Source: Bacteroidales bacterium
GTDB taxonomy: Bacteria > Bacteroidota > Bacteroidia > Bacteroidales > Muribaculaceae
DNA: 64,000 bases
Direction of reading: 5' to 3'
Assembly: GCA_910575545.1 (NCBI GenBank)
Contig: CAJTFH010000010.1
Coordinates: forward strand, 33,124 to 97,123
Part shown: positions 1 to 8,416 of the stretch, one piece after another
Numbering within the stretch: position 1 is the stretch's first letter
Layout of the letters: the number at the start of each line of letters is the position of its first letter
Made by a program: the position numbers and the translations under genes
The notes under the pieces: generated by a model
The model's input: only the letters and a program-made list of their open reading frames with translations
Database searches by the model: none
Told to the model about the DNA's origin: nothing

Positions 1-231
1 AACCGCCAGGCTGTGGCTTCCCCGTTGCCATATGAAAGTGAATACACCACAAGTGTCAACATCGCGGCCGACCCGGTCATTCCTTATATGAGTGTGGATG
101 AAATGCAACGCTCTATAACCCGGATGCGCACCGAAATGGTTGCTGCTGCCAAAAACATGGAATTTATGGAGGCGGCCCGGTTGCGCGACGAGATAATCAA
201 AATGGAGGAATTGCTCAAAACCCGTTCTTGA
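1..231 (+). CDS. uvrB: UvrABC system protein B, C-terminal end (partial)
   Basis: Only the last 76 codons of the gene are in the window; the reading frame is open from base 1, so the start lies upstream. The fragment holds the C-terminal UVR motif (roughly residues 28-66 from the internal GTG at 13), with the typical run of charged helix residues 'FMEAARLRDEIIKMEELL'. In UvrB this helical hairpin contacts UvrC during nucleotide excision repair. The TGA is 10 bases before the ygiQ start, so the two are probably cotranscribed. UvrC also carries a UVR motif, but there it is internal; a C-terminal position fits UvrB. Confidence 0.85.
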   Translation, partial: NRQAVASPLPYESEYTTSVNIAADPVIPYMSVDEMQRSITRMRTEMVAAAKNMEFMEAARLRDEIIKMEELLKTRS

Positions 232-241
232 TATTTGCCGT

Positions 242-2098
242 ATGCAACAACATAATTTGACAGACTGGTTGCCCACTTCGGTGAAGGAGGCTAAACTTAG
301 GGGTTGGGATGAAGTCGATGTTGTGATATTTTCCGGGGACGCTTATGTTGACCATCCCTCATTCGGTGCGGCTGTGATAGGGCGCACCCTTATGGAGGTG
401 GGAGGTTACCGTGTGGCCATCGTGCCGCAACCCAACTGGCAGGATGACCTGCGCGACTTCCGCAAATTCGGTCGTCCGCGCCTCTTCTTCGGGGTTTCTG
501 CCGGGGCTATGGACTCTATGGTCAACCACTACACTGCAGCGCGGCGGCGGCGCAGCGATGACGCCTATACCCCCGACGGGCGGCATGGGATGCGCCCCGA
601 CTATCCCACGATAGTCTATTCCGAAATCCTGCGCAAGCTTTATCCCGATGTGCCGGTTATTGCCGGAGGCATCGAGGCGTCGCTCCGTCGGAATTCACAT
701 TATGATTATTGGCAGGACCGTCTTCGCCCGTCGATATTGCTTGATGCCCCGGTGGATATGGTTATTTACGGCATGGGGGAAAAGCCTGTGCTCGAACTGG
801 CGCGGTTGCTCGATAGCGGTGTGCCGGTAGGGGAGATTAAATCGTTGAAACAGACCGCCGTGTTGCAGCCGCTCTCTTCGATGCCTGCCGCTGACGGCGA
901 CAATATCATCCTCACTTCGTTTGAAGAATGCAAGCGCCATAAAATCAAGCAGTCGGAAAATTTCATGCATATCGAGCAGCAGTCAAACCGCTATGAGGGT
1001 GCGACGTTGTGGCAGCCACACGGAAACCGCGTGGTGAGGATAAATCCGATGCATCCACCTATGACGTCGGAAGAGATTGACCGCTCGTTTGACCTGTCAT
1101 ACACACGTTTGCCCCATCCCCGCTATAAAGGGAAGCGCATTCCGGCATTTGACATGATTAAGTTCTCGGTCAACATGCACCGGGGCTGCTTCGGGGGGTG
1201 TGCTTTCTGCACTATTTCAGCCCACCAGGGCAAATTCATAGCCTCGCGCAGCAAAGACTCGATTCTGCGTGAAGTCAGACAGGTGGTTCGTATGGATGGC
1301 TTCAAAGGATATATCTCTGACCTGGGAGGCCCTTCGGCAAACATGTATGCTATGGGCGGCAAAGACCTTGCAATCTGCCGCAAGTGTATGCGTCCGAGCT
1401 GTCTGCATCCTAAGCCTTGCCCGAACCTCAACAACGACCACCGTCAGCTGCTCGACATATATCATGCCGTTGATGCCTTGCCGGAGGTGAAGAAATCGTT
1501 TATCGGGAGCGGTGTGCGTTACGACCTTTCGATGCACCCGACGGGTAATCCGAAAATCGATGCAGCCAACCGACGCTATAATGAAGAACTGATTCGCAAC
1601 CATGTGAGCGGGCGTCTGAAAGTGGCGCCGGAACACACCGAAGAGCGGGTTTTGCAAGTTATGCGCAAGCCGTCGTTTAACCTGTTTTATGAGTTCAAGA
1701 AGATATTCGACCGTATCAATGAGCGCGACAACCTGCGCCAGCAACTGATTCCTTATTTCATCTCATCGCATCCCGGTTGCACGGAAATAGATATGGCCGA
1801 GCTGGCCATAAAGACCCGGCAGCTCGATTTCCACCTCGAACAGGTGCAGGATTTCACACCCACCCCAATGACAGTGGCCACGGAAATATATTATTCAGGC
1901 TTCCATCCCTACACCGGAGAGAAGATATTCACCGCCATCCGTCCCGAAGAGAAACTCGCCCAGCGCCAGTATTTTTTCTGGTATGACCGTGCCTACCGCC
2001 AAGGAATCATAGCCTCTCTCAACCGCCTTCACCGCCCCGACATAATCCGCCGCCTCTTCCCCTCCGCCCCTCACCGCCAACCACCACGCCGCCGGTAG
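242..2098 (+). CDS. YgiQ family radical SAM protein
   Basis: A 618-residue protein of the usual length for the YgiQ/UPF0313 family. The N-terminal half is the family-specific domain. The radical SAM core carries the CxxxCxxC cluster ligands at residues 316, 320 and 323 in 'RGCFGGCAFC', which bind a 4Fe-4S cluster and S-adenosylmethionine. A second Cys-rich stretch, 'CRKCMRPSCLHPKPCP', follows around residue 380 and is also typical of the family. The C-terminus is basic and Pro/Arg-rich. The substrate is unknown for the family. The ATG lies 10 bases behind uvrB. The gene converges on alkD with a 44-base gap that holds a repeat fragment. Confidence 0.9.
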   Translation: MQQHNLTDWLPTSVKEAKLRGWDEVDVVIFSGDAYVDHPSFGAAVIGRTLMEVGGYRVAIVPQPNWQDDLRDFRKFGRPRLFFGVSAGAMDSMVNHYTAARRRRSDDAYTPDGRHGMRPDYPTIVYSEILRKLYPDVPVIAGGIEASLRRNSHYDYWQDRLRPSILLDAPVDMVIYGMGEKPVLELARLLDSGVPVGEIKSLKQTAVLQPLSSMPAADGDNIILTSFEECKRHKIKQSENFMHIEQQSNRYEGATLWQPHGNRVVRINPMHPPMTSEEIDRSFDLSYTRLPHPRYKGKRIPAFDMIKFSVNMHRGCFGGCAFCTISAHQGKFIASRSKDSILREVRQVVRMDGFKGYISDLGGPSANMYAMGGKDLAICRKCMRPSCLHPKPCPNLNNDHRQLLDIYHAVDALPEVKKSFIGSGVRYDLSMHPTGNPKIDAANRRYNEELIRNHVSGRLKVAPEHTEERVLQVMRKPSFNLFYEFKKIFDRINERDNLRQQLIPYFISSHPGCTEIDMAELAIKTRQLDFHLEQVQDFTPTPMTVATEIYYSGFHPYTGEKIFTAIRPEEKLAQRQYFFWYDRAYRQGIIASLNRLHRPDIIRRLFPSAPHRQPPRRR

Positions 2099-2107
2099 TA
2101 TAATCTG

Positions 2108-2138
2108 CTCAATTTATATTTGAGTTAAATTCAAACAC
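2108..2138 (-). repeat. 31-bp end fragment of the dispersed inverted-end repeat
   Basis: On the minus strand this reads GTGTTTGAATTTAACTCAAA followed by TATAAATTGAG. It matches the left end of the element at 61815-62007 at 30 of 31 positions, including the CTCAA...TTGAG subterminal palindrome. Only this end is present. It lies between the convergent stops of ygiQ and the AlkD-like gene, five bases behind the latter's TAA. Confidence 0.6.
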
Positions 2139-2142
2139 ATTT

Positions 2143-2910
2143 TTATTGGGGGGTAGCCAAGGTGGATGGGGATTGGGAGGTGCGGCGGAGGGTGCGCCAG
2201 TGGAGGCGCTCTTCTTTGGGGAGTTTTTCGGTGGCGTAGCTCAGGGTTGTGGCTGAGATTGAGGCGATGTGGGTGGAAAGGAAACGGAGCAGGGCGTCGA
2301 TGTCTTTTTTGCCGACTTCTCGGAGCACCCAGCCTACGGCCTTTCGCATCAGGTCGTGGGGATGGGTGATGAGTTTCGAGGCGGTAGCGGTGGCCATGGC
2401 TGTGTCGCCATGTTTCATCACAGGATTGAGCATCGAGACCATGGCGATACGCTGACGCCACAGATTGCCGGAGGCTATGAGCCGGTCGATTTGGCCGGTG
2501 CGGCGTCCGGCGGCGATTTCAGCGCCTAAGATATATGGGGAGCTTAGGTCGACCAAATCCCAGTTGTTGGCTTTGTGGCCGTTGGCAAGATAGAAATCAA
2601 CAACGGCGTTGCGGTCTGCGTCGGTTCGGGCTTTCCTGTAGCGCTCAACCAGCGCAAGCATTCCGCCGAGGCGGAATTCATGCACTTCGCTGTCAATCAT
2701 CTCTGATATTTCATCGAGCGAGAGCCATGCATAACGGCGCGATACGGCACGGTTGGCCGGTACTGTGACGCCGATGAACGTGTCGCCTTCGCCATATTCC
2801 CCTTTGCCAGTTTTAAAGAAGCTGCTCAATATGGCTGTCTTTCCGGGTTGGGCGGCAGCTTGGAGTTCTTGTTGCCATTTTGCTACCGATAGGGTTTCAG
2901 CAGGTTTCAT
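2143..2910 (-). CDS. AlkD-like DNA alkylation repair protein
   Basis: A 255-residue all-helical HEAT-repeat protein of the AlkD DNA glycosylase family, which removes positively charged alkylated bases such as N3-methyladenine. The family's key positions are visible: the 'NNWDLVD' segment (Trp plus catalytic Asp), Arg in 'LWRQRIA' and Trp in 'AVGWVLRE'. The tail after about residue 235 is Ser/Thr/Arg-rich and probably disordered. The gene is separated by 25 bases from the glycosyltransferase gene downstream on the same strand. No promoter was identified. Confidence 0.85.
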   Translation of the reverse strand: MKPAETLSVAKWQQELQAAAQPGKTAILSSFFKTGKGEYGEGDTFIGVTVPANRAVSRRYAWLSLDEISEMIDSEVHEFRLGGMLALVERYRKARTDADRNAVVDFYLANGHKANNWDLVDLSSPYILGAEIAAGRRTGQIDRLIASGNLWRQRIAMVSMLNPVMKHGDTAMATATASKLITHPHDLMRKAVGWVLREVGKKDIDALLRFLSTHIASISATTLSYATEKLPKEERLHWRTLRRTSQSPSTLATPQ

Positions 2911-2935
2911 ATCTTATGACAATCTCTTCTACAGG

Positions 2936-3757
2936 TTAATTCCTTTCTTTGAAAATGCCGTTTTTCGCCCATGTGAGCCGCGCTGTGCGTGTGTGTTCCA
3001 TCAACTCGATGTTGCGTGGATCCCGGTCTTTGGCGTTTTCGTTGTGATGGAGGTGATATTCTATGCCGCCGAATTTCAGGAAACGCTTTTTTACCCCCGC
3101 ATTGATTAGCCGCCACGACAGCTCTGAGTCTTCGCGACCCCAGCCGGTTATGTCTTCGTTATAACCGTTGACCCGGAGCAGGTCTTCGCGCCAGAATGCC
3201 ATGTTGCAGCCTCTGACATATTCTCCTTGACGGCTTTTATATCCGGTCATAAAAGGTGTCAGCAGAGGCATCCTACGCCCGTTCAGCCCTTTCTTTATGG
3301 TTTTTATTGCAGCAAGGTCAACGTTGCCGCTGCTGATGATTTCGTCAGTCGTTTCTTTGGTGAGCAGAACCCTGCTTCCTGTGATGAAGCTGCCTTTTCG
3401 GGCTATACGCATATGGTCTAAAACAAATGCCGGATGCAGGATTATATCACCGTCAATCTGTATTATATAGTCGCCATTGGCGGCCTCAATTGCCTTATTG
3501 CGGATTGCTGATAGCCGGAATCCTTTATCGGGATGCCATATGTGGCGCAGAGGCACGAATGATTCAGCGGCGAGTTCCTCTACCAGCAGCCGGGTTTCCT
3601 CGCCTGAGCCGTCGTCGGCCACGAGGATTTCATCGGGAAGACGGCGCTGGTTGAAGATGCTGCGTATCGACAGCTCGAGATAGCGGGGCGAATTATATGT
3701 GGTCACAAGCAGTGACACTCTCGGTTTCTTAGATTTCATTTTTGTTTTGTTTTTCAT
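2936..3757 (-). CDS. Glycosyltransferase family 2 with C-terminal galactosyltransferase-like region
   Basis: A 273-residue GT-A fold enzyme. The N-terminal 'VSLLVTTYNSPRYLELSIRS' is the nucleotide-sugar binding start of GT2. 'QIDGDIIL' around residue 100 supplies the metal-binding DxD-type motif. 'GWGREDSELSWRL' around residue 210 is the conserved acidic motif found in chondroitin-polymerase-like and GT7C enzymes and probably contains the catalytic base. The start overlaps the stop of the upstream glycosyltransferase gene by 4 bases, so translation is coupled. It probably acts on a surface glycan at the cytoplasmic membrane face; the sugar cannot be told from sequence. Confidence 0.87.
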   Translation of the reverse strand: MKNKTKMKSKKPRVSLLVTTYNSPRYLELSIRSIFNQRRLPDEILVADDGSGEETRLLVEELAAESFVPLRHIWHPDKGFRLSAIRNKAIEAANGDYIIQIDGDIILHPAFVLDHMRIARKGSFITGSRVLLTKETTDEIISSGNVDLAAIKTIKKGLNGRRMPLLTPFMTGYKSRQGEYVRGCNMAFWREDLLRVNGYNEDITGWGREDSELSWRLINAGVKKRFLKFGGIEYHLHHNENAKDRDPRNIELMEHTRTARLTWAKNGIFKERN

Positions 3758-4773
3758 GGGAATAGACCTTGTGCCTTTTTCAGGCGTGCAGGTTGGAACA
3801 TTATCCCGATGCGCATACTTAAACGGAACAGACAGGGTGACGACAACAATCGTTGGTAGCGTTTCTCTGTCCGGGCATTAAGAACCCCGGTATCTTTTAT
3901 CCGGTCATAGAATTCTGTGGTTGCAGCTATAATCTGTTTGAATGCTGCATATGCATCTTTTTTGCTGCAATAACGGGCTATATGCTTTGCGCATCCTACG
4001 GCGCTTTTTACAGCTGATGCGTCGATTTTCTGCCAGTCTAATCCAGATATTTTGAGCGTATGGTAATATTTGATTCTTTCGAGGTCGGCATTTAGTTTGT
4101 CGATACGGGTCTGCACTGACGGGGTATATACAATCCCCGATTTTCTCATACGGTAATGATACAGCGGCTCGTCGACTACTGCAAGACGGCTTGTGTTATT
4201 CATCCATCGATGCATTACCGCGAGATCTTCATAGTTGCGTCCTACCGGGTATAGTGATGAAATGATTTCACGACGGTAGATTTTATCCCAAGAGTAACTT
4301 TCTATAGCGCGGTTCTCAAATAGTTCACGCATTGCTTCGTCGTGGCTCAGCACAGAGGCGCATGGCATCGGCTGTTTAATTTTTGTTCGGTTGCGCCATT
4401 CAAAACAATACCCACACAACACCATATCGGCATTGTGTTTTGTCATGGCTGCAATCATTTTTTCATACATCCGGCTGTCGATTCGGTCGTCGCTGTCGAC
4501 AAACCCAATCACACGACCTTCGGATATTTCCAATCCGCTGTTTCGGGCAGCTGACAGGCCTCCGTTAGCCTGGTGTATGACTCTTATCCGGGGGTCTGCG
4601 GCGGCATAGCTGTCGCAGATGGCGGGGCAGTTGTCGGGTGAACCGTCATCGATGAGAATCAGCTCCCAGTCGGTGAATGTCTGTGCAATCACCGAATCGA
4701 CCGCTTCGCGCAGATAGCGCTCAACGTTATATACAGGCATTATGATGCTCAACGATGGCGTCTTGTTGTTCAT
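3754..4773 (-). CDS. Glycosyltransferase family 2
   Basis: A 339-residue GT2 enzyme. 'LSIIMPVYNVERYLREAVDS' is the family start, 'LILIDDGSPDNCPAICD' gives the first acidic motif, and 'VIGFVDSDDRID' holds the DxD. The C-terminal half from about residue 220 is a helical extension common in capsule and lipopolysaccharide glycosyltransferases. It is the middle gene of a three-gene glycosyltransferase cluster: 6 bases behind the capsular-synthesis-type gene and overlapping the next by 4 bases. Confidence 0.87.
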   Translation of the reverse strand: MNNKTPSLSIIMPVYNVERYLREAVDSVIAQTFTDWELILIDDGSPDNCPAICDSYAAADPRIRVIHQANGGLSAARNSGLEISEGRVIGFVDSDDRIDSRMYEKMIAAMTKHNADMVLCGYCFEWRNRTKIKQPMPCASVLSHDEAMRELFENRAIESYSWDKIYRREIISSLYPVGRNYEDLAVMHRWMNNTSRLAVVDEPLYHYRMRKSGIVYTPSVQTRIDKLNADLERIKYYHTLKISGLDWQKIDASAVKSAVGCAKHIARYCSKKDAYAAFKQIIAATTEFYDRIKDTGVLNARTEKRYQRLLSSPCLFRLSMRIGIMFQPARLKKAQGLFP

Positions 4774-4779
4774 GGTGTG

Positions 4780-5751
4780 CTATTTTATGTCTGGTTGTGG
4801 TTTTTGGGAACTGGAGTCTGTTGCAGGTTCCGCCGGTAGCGACAGAAGTCTGCGCATGATTACGTCGCGGAAACTTCCGGCAACTTCAAAAGGGTTGTCG
4901 CTGTGGCGCGTTTTCTGGAACGGGGCGAGATTTGCTATTTGTTCCCATTTCTGTTCATTGAATGGTTCGAGGCCATATGCCCACCATAGCTGATGGGTGG
5001 GTTGCTGTTCGGCATGGGGCATCTGATCGTAGATGGCTTTGCAGCGAGGGTCGTTTTCGATAATGAAATCGAGTATAACCTGGTGGATCATATAGGCTTT
5101 AGGATAGCCGACGTTCTGCCAATAGGTTATTATTGCATGAAGCCACGCCTTCATCAGGAAATTGCCTTTCTGCGACCGTATGAAGCAGTTTTGGAATCCT
5201 ATATGGAATGTCACCGGGTCAGTGCGCGTCTCGTAGAGGAATACGTCGGCGTTTTCTATCCAATGTGGGATCTGGCCTGTGGCCAATGCTGTGGCATCGA
5301 ACCAATAGCCGCCATGTCGGTAGACCAATGCCACACGGCAGATATCGGTGAAATGCGCCGCCCGCATATGGCCGCTTTTCCACATGTCAACGATGAACCG
5401 GGGTAAGTCAATCCATCGGAAAAGTGATTCCGCATCAAGCACAACGACTTCTTTACCGGTATTGCGGCGCATACTTTCAATGCAGCCTTTTACAACCGGG
5501 GGCATATCCTGCTCTCCTTGCAGCCAGATGGTGAAAATCCACTCCGGTTCGGGTTCGGCAGGATGCAGGTCCGGCTCGATGTTGCGGAACTCATCAGTCA
5601 AAGGTTGCAGGAACCGACGCAGGTAGCGGCCTCTTGCCGCTCTGCGTCGTCGGCTATGTTCTGCGTGGGAAGGCCACGGCCAGTTGATAATGTGGGCTTC
5701 CAACACAAATTGCAGATTCGACAACAGTGAGGATTTCTTTGAGAGCTTCAT
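4780..5751 (-). CDS. Capsular polysaccharide synthesis glycosyltransferase (GT32-like)
   Basis: A 323-residue protein resembling the capsular polysaccharide synthesis family related to GT32 and OCH1-type enzymes. 'IFTIWLQGEQDMPPVVKGCI' is the typical N-terminal motif (I-W-x-W/Q-G), and 'HFTDICRVALVYRHGGYWFD' contains the sugar-nucleotide binding and DxD-equivalent region. A basic stretch around residues 30-45 precedes the catalytic domain. It is the first of the three tightly spaced glycosyltransferase genes. The upstream neighbour, 23 bases away, is the stress protein gene, so the cluster may be transcribed with it. Confidence 0.82.
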   Translation of the reverse strand: MKLSKKSSLLSNLQFVLEAHIINWPWPSHAEHSRRRRAARGRYLRRFLQPLTDEFRNIEPDLHPAEPEPEWIFTIWLQGEQDMPPVVKGCIESMRRNTGKEVVVLDAESLFRWIDLPRFIVDMWKSGHMRAAHFTDICRVALVYRHGGYWFDATALATGQIPHWIENADVFLYETRTDPVTFHIGFQNCFIRSQKGNFLMKAWLHAIITYWQNVGYPKAYMIHQVILDFIIENDPRCKAIYDQMPHAEQQPTHQLWWAYGLEPFNEQKWEQIANLAPFQKTRHSDNPFEVAGSFRDVIMRRLLSLPAEPATDSSSQKPQPDIK

Positions 5752-5774
5752 ACAACGGGATGTGTGCTAAAACG

Positions 5775-6887
5775 TCAGACCGGTATGACCATCATCGGAA
5801 TGTCGGCACTGAATAAGATGCGGTGGGCGAGACTGGGGTTGAATACGCGGGCAATCACGTTTTTGCGTTTGTTGGGCATACAAAGCATCTGGAACGGAAT
5901 CTCATGCTCGAGATTGCGGAACTCCTCTGAAAGGGATTTCGGCTCGATTGTGCGCATTGAGAATGCATAACCTTCATAATGGTTGCGGCAGTAATCGAGC
6001 AGGTTCTGGCGGGCTTTGTCTGGCTGTCCGGCCCGGAACCGTTTTGAAGGGATGTCAATCAGTGTGACGTTCAGGTTGAGGTCGGGAAACATGCGGTAGA
6101 GTGAATCGAGCGCCAACATATCCTCCTGGTCGAGGTTGCAGAAAAAGGCTACGTCGTGCATGTCGGCAATCAGTTTCAGATTAACATTCTCAGGGATGGT
6201 GAATGCCGGTATGCGGCAACCGTCGAGCACTTCGGCAGTTACGCTTCCGATGAGTTCCTCCTCTTTTTTGTTGGTTTCACGTGTGCCCATTGCCACCATT
6301 TGGGGCTTTTCTTCACGGATATATTCCAGAATCACCTCTTCAGGAATCCCTTCGCATATTTTTGATGTGAATTTGACTGCCGGCACCTCTCCCGATTTGA
6401 TCGATTCCATTATTTTGGCGGTGAAGCGTTTCATAAGCGTTTCGGCTTCACTTTGCAACTGCCGTGTGGCGGCAATGTCGGCAAGTTCATAGTCATATGC
6501 GTCTGAGAGCTGCACAGTGTCGCGGTTTGCCGGAGAGATGAAGGCATTCAGGAATTCGATTTCCCATTTCTGCTTTGCAGCTAATTGCATTGCCAGTTTT
6601 GCCGCTGATAATGATAATGGTGTGAAATCGGTAGGCACGAGCATTACCCCTTTGCCAGCCATTGTTGCGTCGTGGGCAGTGAAAATATCCATGTTTTCAA
6701 CTATGCGCAGGGCTAACGGCAGGTCAGATTCTTTTATCCGTAGTCTGACACCTGGAGAAACCACGGGAGCGGCAAGATTCACGTTGTTAAGCTCCACATA
6801 GATTCCTTCTCTTTCGAGGAGGCTCTTGACGGGAAGCGCCCGTTCATATGTGTGTATGGCCAGGGTTATCAGTCTGTCGGGTGTCAT
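5775..6887 (-). CDS. Universal stress protein with N-terminal DUF2007-like domain
   Basis: A 370-residue protein. Residues 1-70 ('HTYERALPVKSLLEREGIYV ... PLALRIVENMD') resemble DUF2007 signalling domains. From about residue 80 there are two Usp-type alpha/beta units, at about 80-225 and 230-370. In the first unit the ATP loop, normally G-x2-G-x9-G-S/T, reads GTRETNKKEEELIGS: the second Gly is replaced, so nucleotide binding may be weak or absent. The second unit ends 'ADIPMMVIPV', a usual Usp terminus. It lies upstream of three glycosyltransferases on the same strand. Confidence 0.78.
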   Translation of the reverse strand: MTPDRLITLAIHTYERALPVKSLLEREGIYVELNNVNLAAPVVSPGVRLRIKESDLPLALRIVENMDIFTAHDATMAGKGVMLVPTDFTPLSLSAAKLAMQLAAKQKWEIEFLNAFISPANRDTVQLSDAYDYELADIAATRQLQSEAETLMKRFTAKIMESIKSGEVPAVKFTSKICEGIPEEVILEYIREEKPQMVAMGTRETNKKEEELIGSVTAEVLDGCRIPAFTIPENVNLKLIADMHDVAFFCNLDQEDMLALDSLYRMFPDLNLNVTLIDIPSKRFRAGQPDKARQNLLDYCRNHYEGYAFSMRTIEPKSLSEEFRNLEHEIPFQMLCMPNKRKNVIARVFNPSLAHRILFSADIPMMVIPV

Positions 6888-7030
6888 GGTTTTTTATGTT
6901 TGATTGATGGCATTGGTGGCGTTTGCCGGATTCTAACTAAGAATATCGCACCCCCGGTTCCACATTTTCATGCAGCATCCTCAGGGCGCGATATTTTCTT
7001 TTCTGATGGGTAGGGGAAATCTCCCGCATC

Positions 7031-7297
7031 TTATTGTTCTTTTTTCATCTCCTCCTCTTCAAGAATGGCGAGGGCTTTGTCGTAGATGGTTGTGTCGTCG
7101 AGCACTACGATGCCTCCGTCGGGCCCCGGTTCGATATGCATACCGCAGTTTTTCCCATATTCATAGTTTGAGCCGCCGAAATAGTTGCGGACGGTCTGTA
7201 CGGTTATATGAAGCTCGTCGGCGATGCGGTGGGTTGCGCCGTCGGGCAAACTGTCTTTTACGCGGCGGAGATCGTTGAAAGTGATTGTCTTTGTCAT
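7031..7297 (-). CDS. Small DNA-binding protein with helix-turn-helix
   Basis: An 88-residue protein. Residues 5-40 ('FNDLRRVKDSLPDGATHRIA' and 'DELHITVQTVRNYFGG') fit a helix-turn-helix that recognises DNA through the second helix. The centre is a short beta-rich stretch ('GPDGGIVVLDDTTIYD') and the end is an acidic helix. Similar short proteins are common in Bacteroidales with no assigned role. It is monocistronic, with 143 bases to the stress protein start and 235 bases from batE. Confidence 0.7.
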   Translation of the reverse strand: MTKTITFNDLRRVKDSLPDGATHRIADELHITVQTVRNYFGGSNYEYGKNCGMHIEPGPDGGIVVLDDTTIYDKALAILEEEEMKKEQ

Positions 7298-7532
7298 GAT
7301 CTTATGTTTTTATGGGTGAGTATTAAGATTATTACGTCACTAATTTAAAAGGAATGTTTGACTTTTCCAAATGCTTTATATGTGTTATAAAACACATAAA
7401 TTCGCCTAAGAGGTGTAATTGCAGGAATGTCAAAGAGTTCCTTTTGCCGATGCTGCTGAAATAATTTTCAACATAGTGCCGCGGCTGTGGGTGAAACCGG
7501 CCTACAGAGCTTCTGAATCGGTCTGAAAGGTG

Positions 7533-8411
7533 TTATATGCGTTCCACCTCAGATGCCTTTATCCATGCCCGGTCGCCTGTTCCTACTTTTACTTCATACC
7601 ATTTCCCGTCGGATGTTGTAGCCACGGAGTCGACAATTTCCACTTTCGTGCCCTCATGGAGCAGGAATGCCTCCTCACTGCGTGTGCGAGCTTCCCTTGG
7701 TGTGGTGGATAGTTGCGCGGAGGGTGGCAGGATTATGGCATCGGTATCGTTTTCCATTCTGTCGGCGGCAGCGAAAGATACGATAATCGATGCCCCGCAA
7801 AGCAGAAACAATACTATTCCGCCAAAGAAACAGATTTTTTTCACTATGATGACCGATGAAAAAAGATATGCCGACAATGCGCCAAGGAATAATGCAAACA
7901 AAGTCACGGCAATCCATGCCCAGGCATCGGCTGTGAACACTCCGACAATGTTGTGCCACAAGGTTGTCATAATCGAGCCTTCTTCAATCTGACGGTCGGT
8001 TATTTTGGATTTCACGAATGCCAGGTTTTCGCGCGCGTCGGCATTGGTAGGATCGAGTTTCAATGCACGTTCATAGTTGACGATGGCTTTCCCAAGATTA
8101 CCTTGCCGGTAATATGCATTTCCGAGGTTATAGAACAGAACGGCAGATGAGCCGCCGGTTTTCATGGCTTCAGTGTAAAGCTCCCCGGCAAGCACGAAGT
8201 TGTCGGCTGCATATGCTGAATCTCCTGATTGCGCGAGCTCTTCGCCTGAGCGGGTTGCCAGGGGCTGCCCGGCAGATGTTGCAGTTTCAGCAACGGTTGA
8301 AATGCTGTCGGGTGTCGTTCCGTTGTCAGATGACATGGGGGTCTGACCGTAGGCTATTGGCCCACTGAGCGCCAGGATTGCTGCAAATAGGTTGAATATG
8401 ATGGTTTTCAT
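7533..8411 (-). CDS. batE: BatE: TPR and SH3-like membrane protein of the bat operon
   Basis: A 292-residue protein with a signal peptide ('MKTIIFNLFAAILALSGPIA', cleaved near YGQ). A TPR pair follows at about residues 58-125 ('VLFYNLGNAYYRQGNLGKAI'), then two hydrophobic segments at about 155-180 and 185-215. The C-terminal bacterial SH3-like region includes 'HEGTKVEIVDSVATTSDGKW'. It is the last gene of the moxR-DUF58-bat operon and starts 5 bases behind batD. Bat proteins are thought to form an envelope complex linked to stress tolerance; the exact function is unsettled. Confidence 0.85.
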   Translation of the reverse strand: MKTIIFNLFAAILALSGPIAYGQTPMSSDNGTTPDSISTVAETATSAGQPLATRSGEELAQSGDSAYAADNFVLAGELYTEAMKTGGSSAVLFYNLGNAYYRQGNLGKAIVNYERALKLDPTNADARENLAFVKSKITDRQIEEGSIMTTLWHNIVGVFTADAWAWIAVTLFALFLGALSAYLFSSVIIVKKICFFGGIVLFLLCGASIIVSFAAADRMENDTDAIILPPSAQLSTTPREARTRSEEAFLLHEGTKVEIVDSVATTSDGKWYEVKVGTGDRAWIKASEVERI

Positions 8412-8416
8412 AATGA

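Noticed and set aside
1217..1744. 175-codon minus-strand frame opposite ygiQ
   Set aside because: It is a shadow of the radical SAM gene, without motifs.
6935..7010. ATATCGC...GCGATAT pair behind the small DNA-binding gene
   Set aside because: The arms are only 7 bases and lie about 50 bases apart, too weak to call a terminator.
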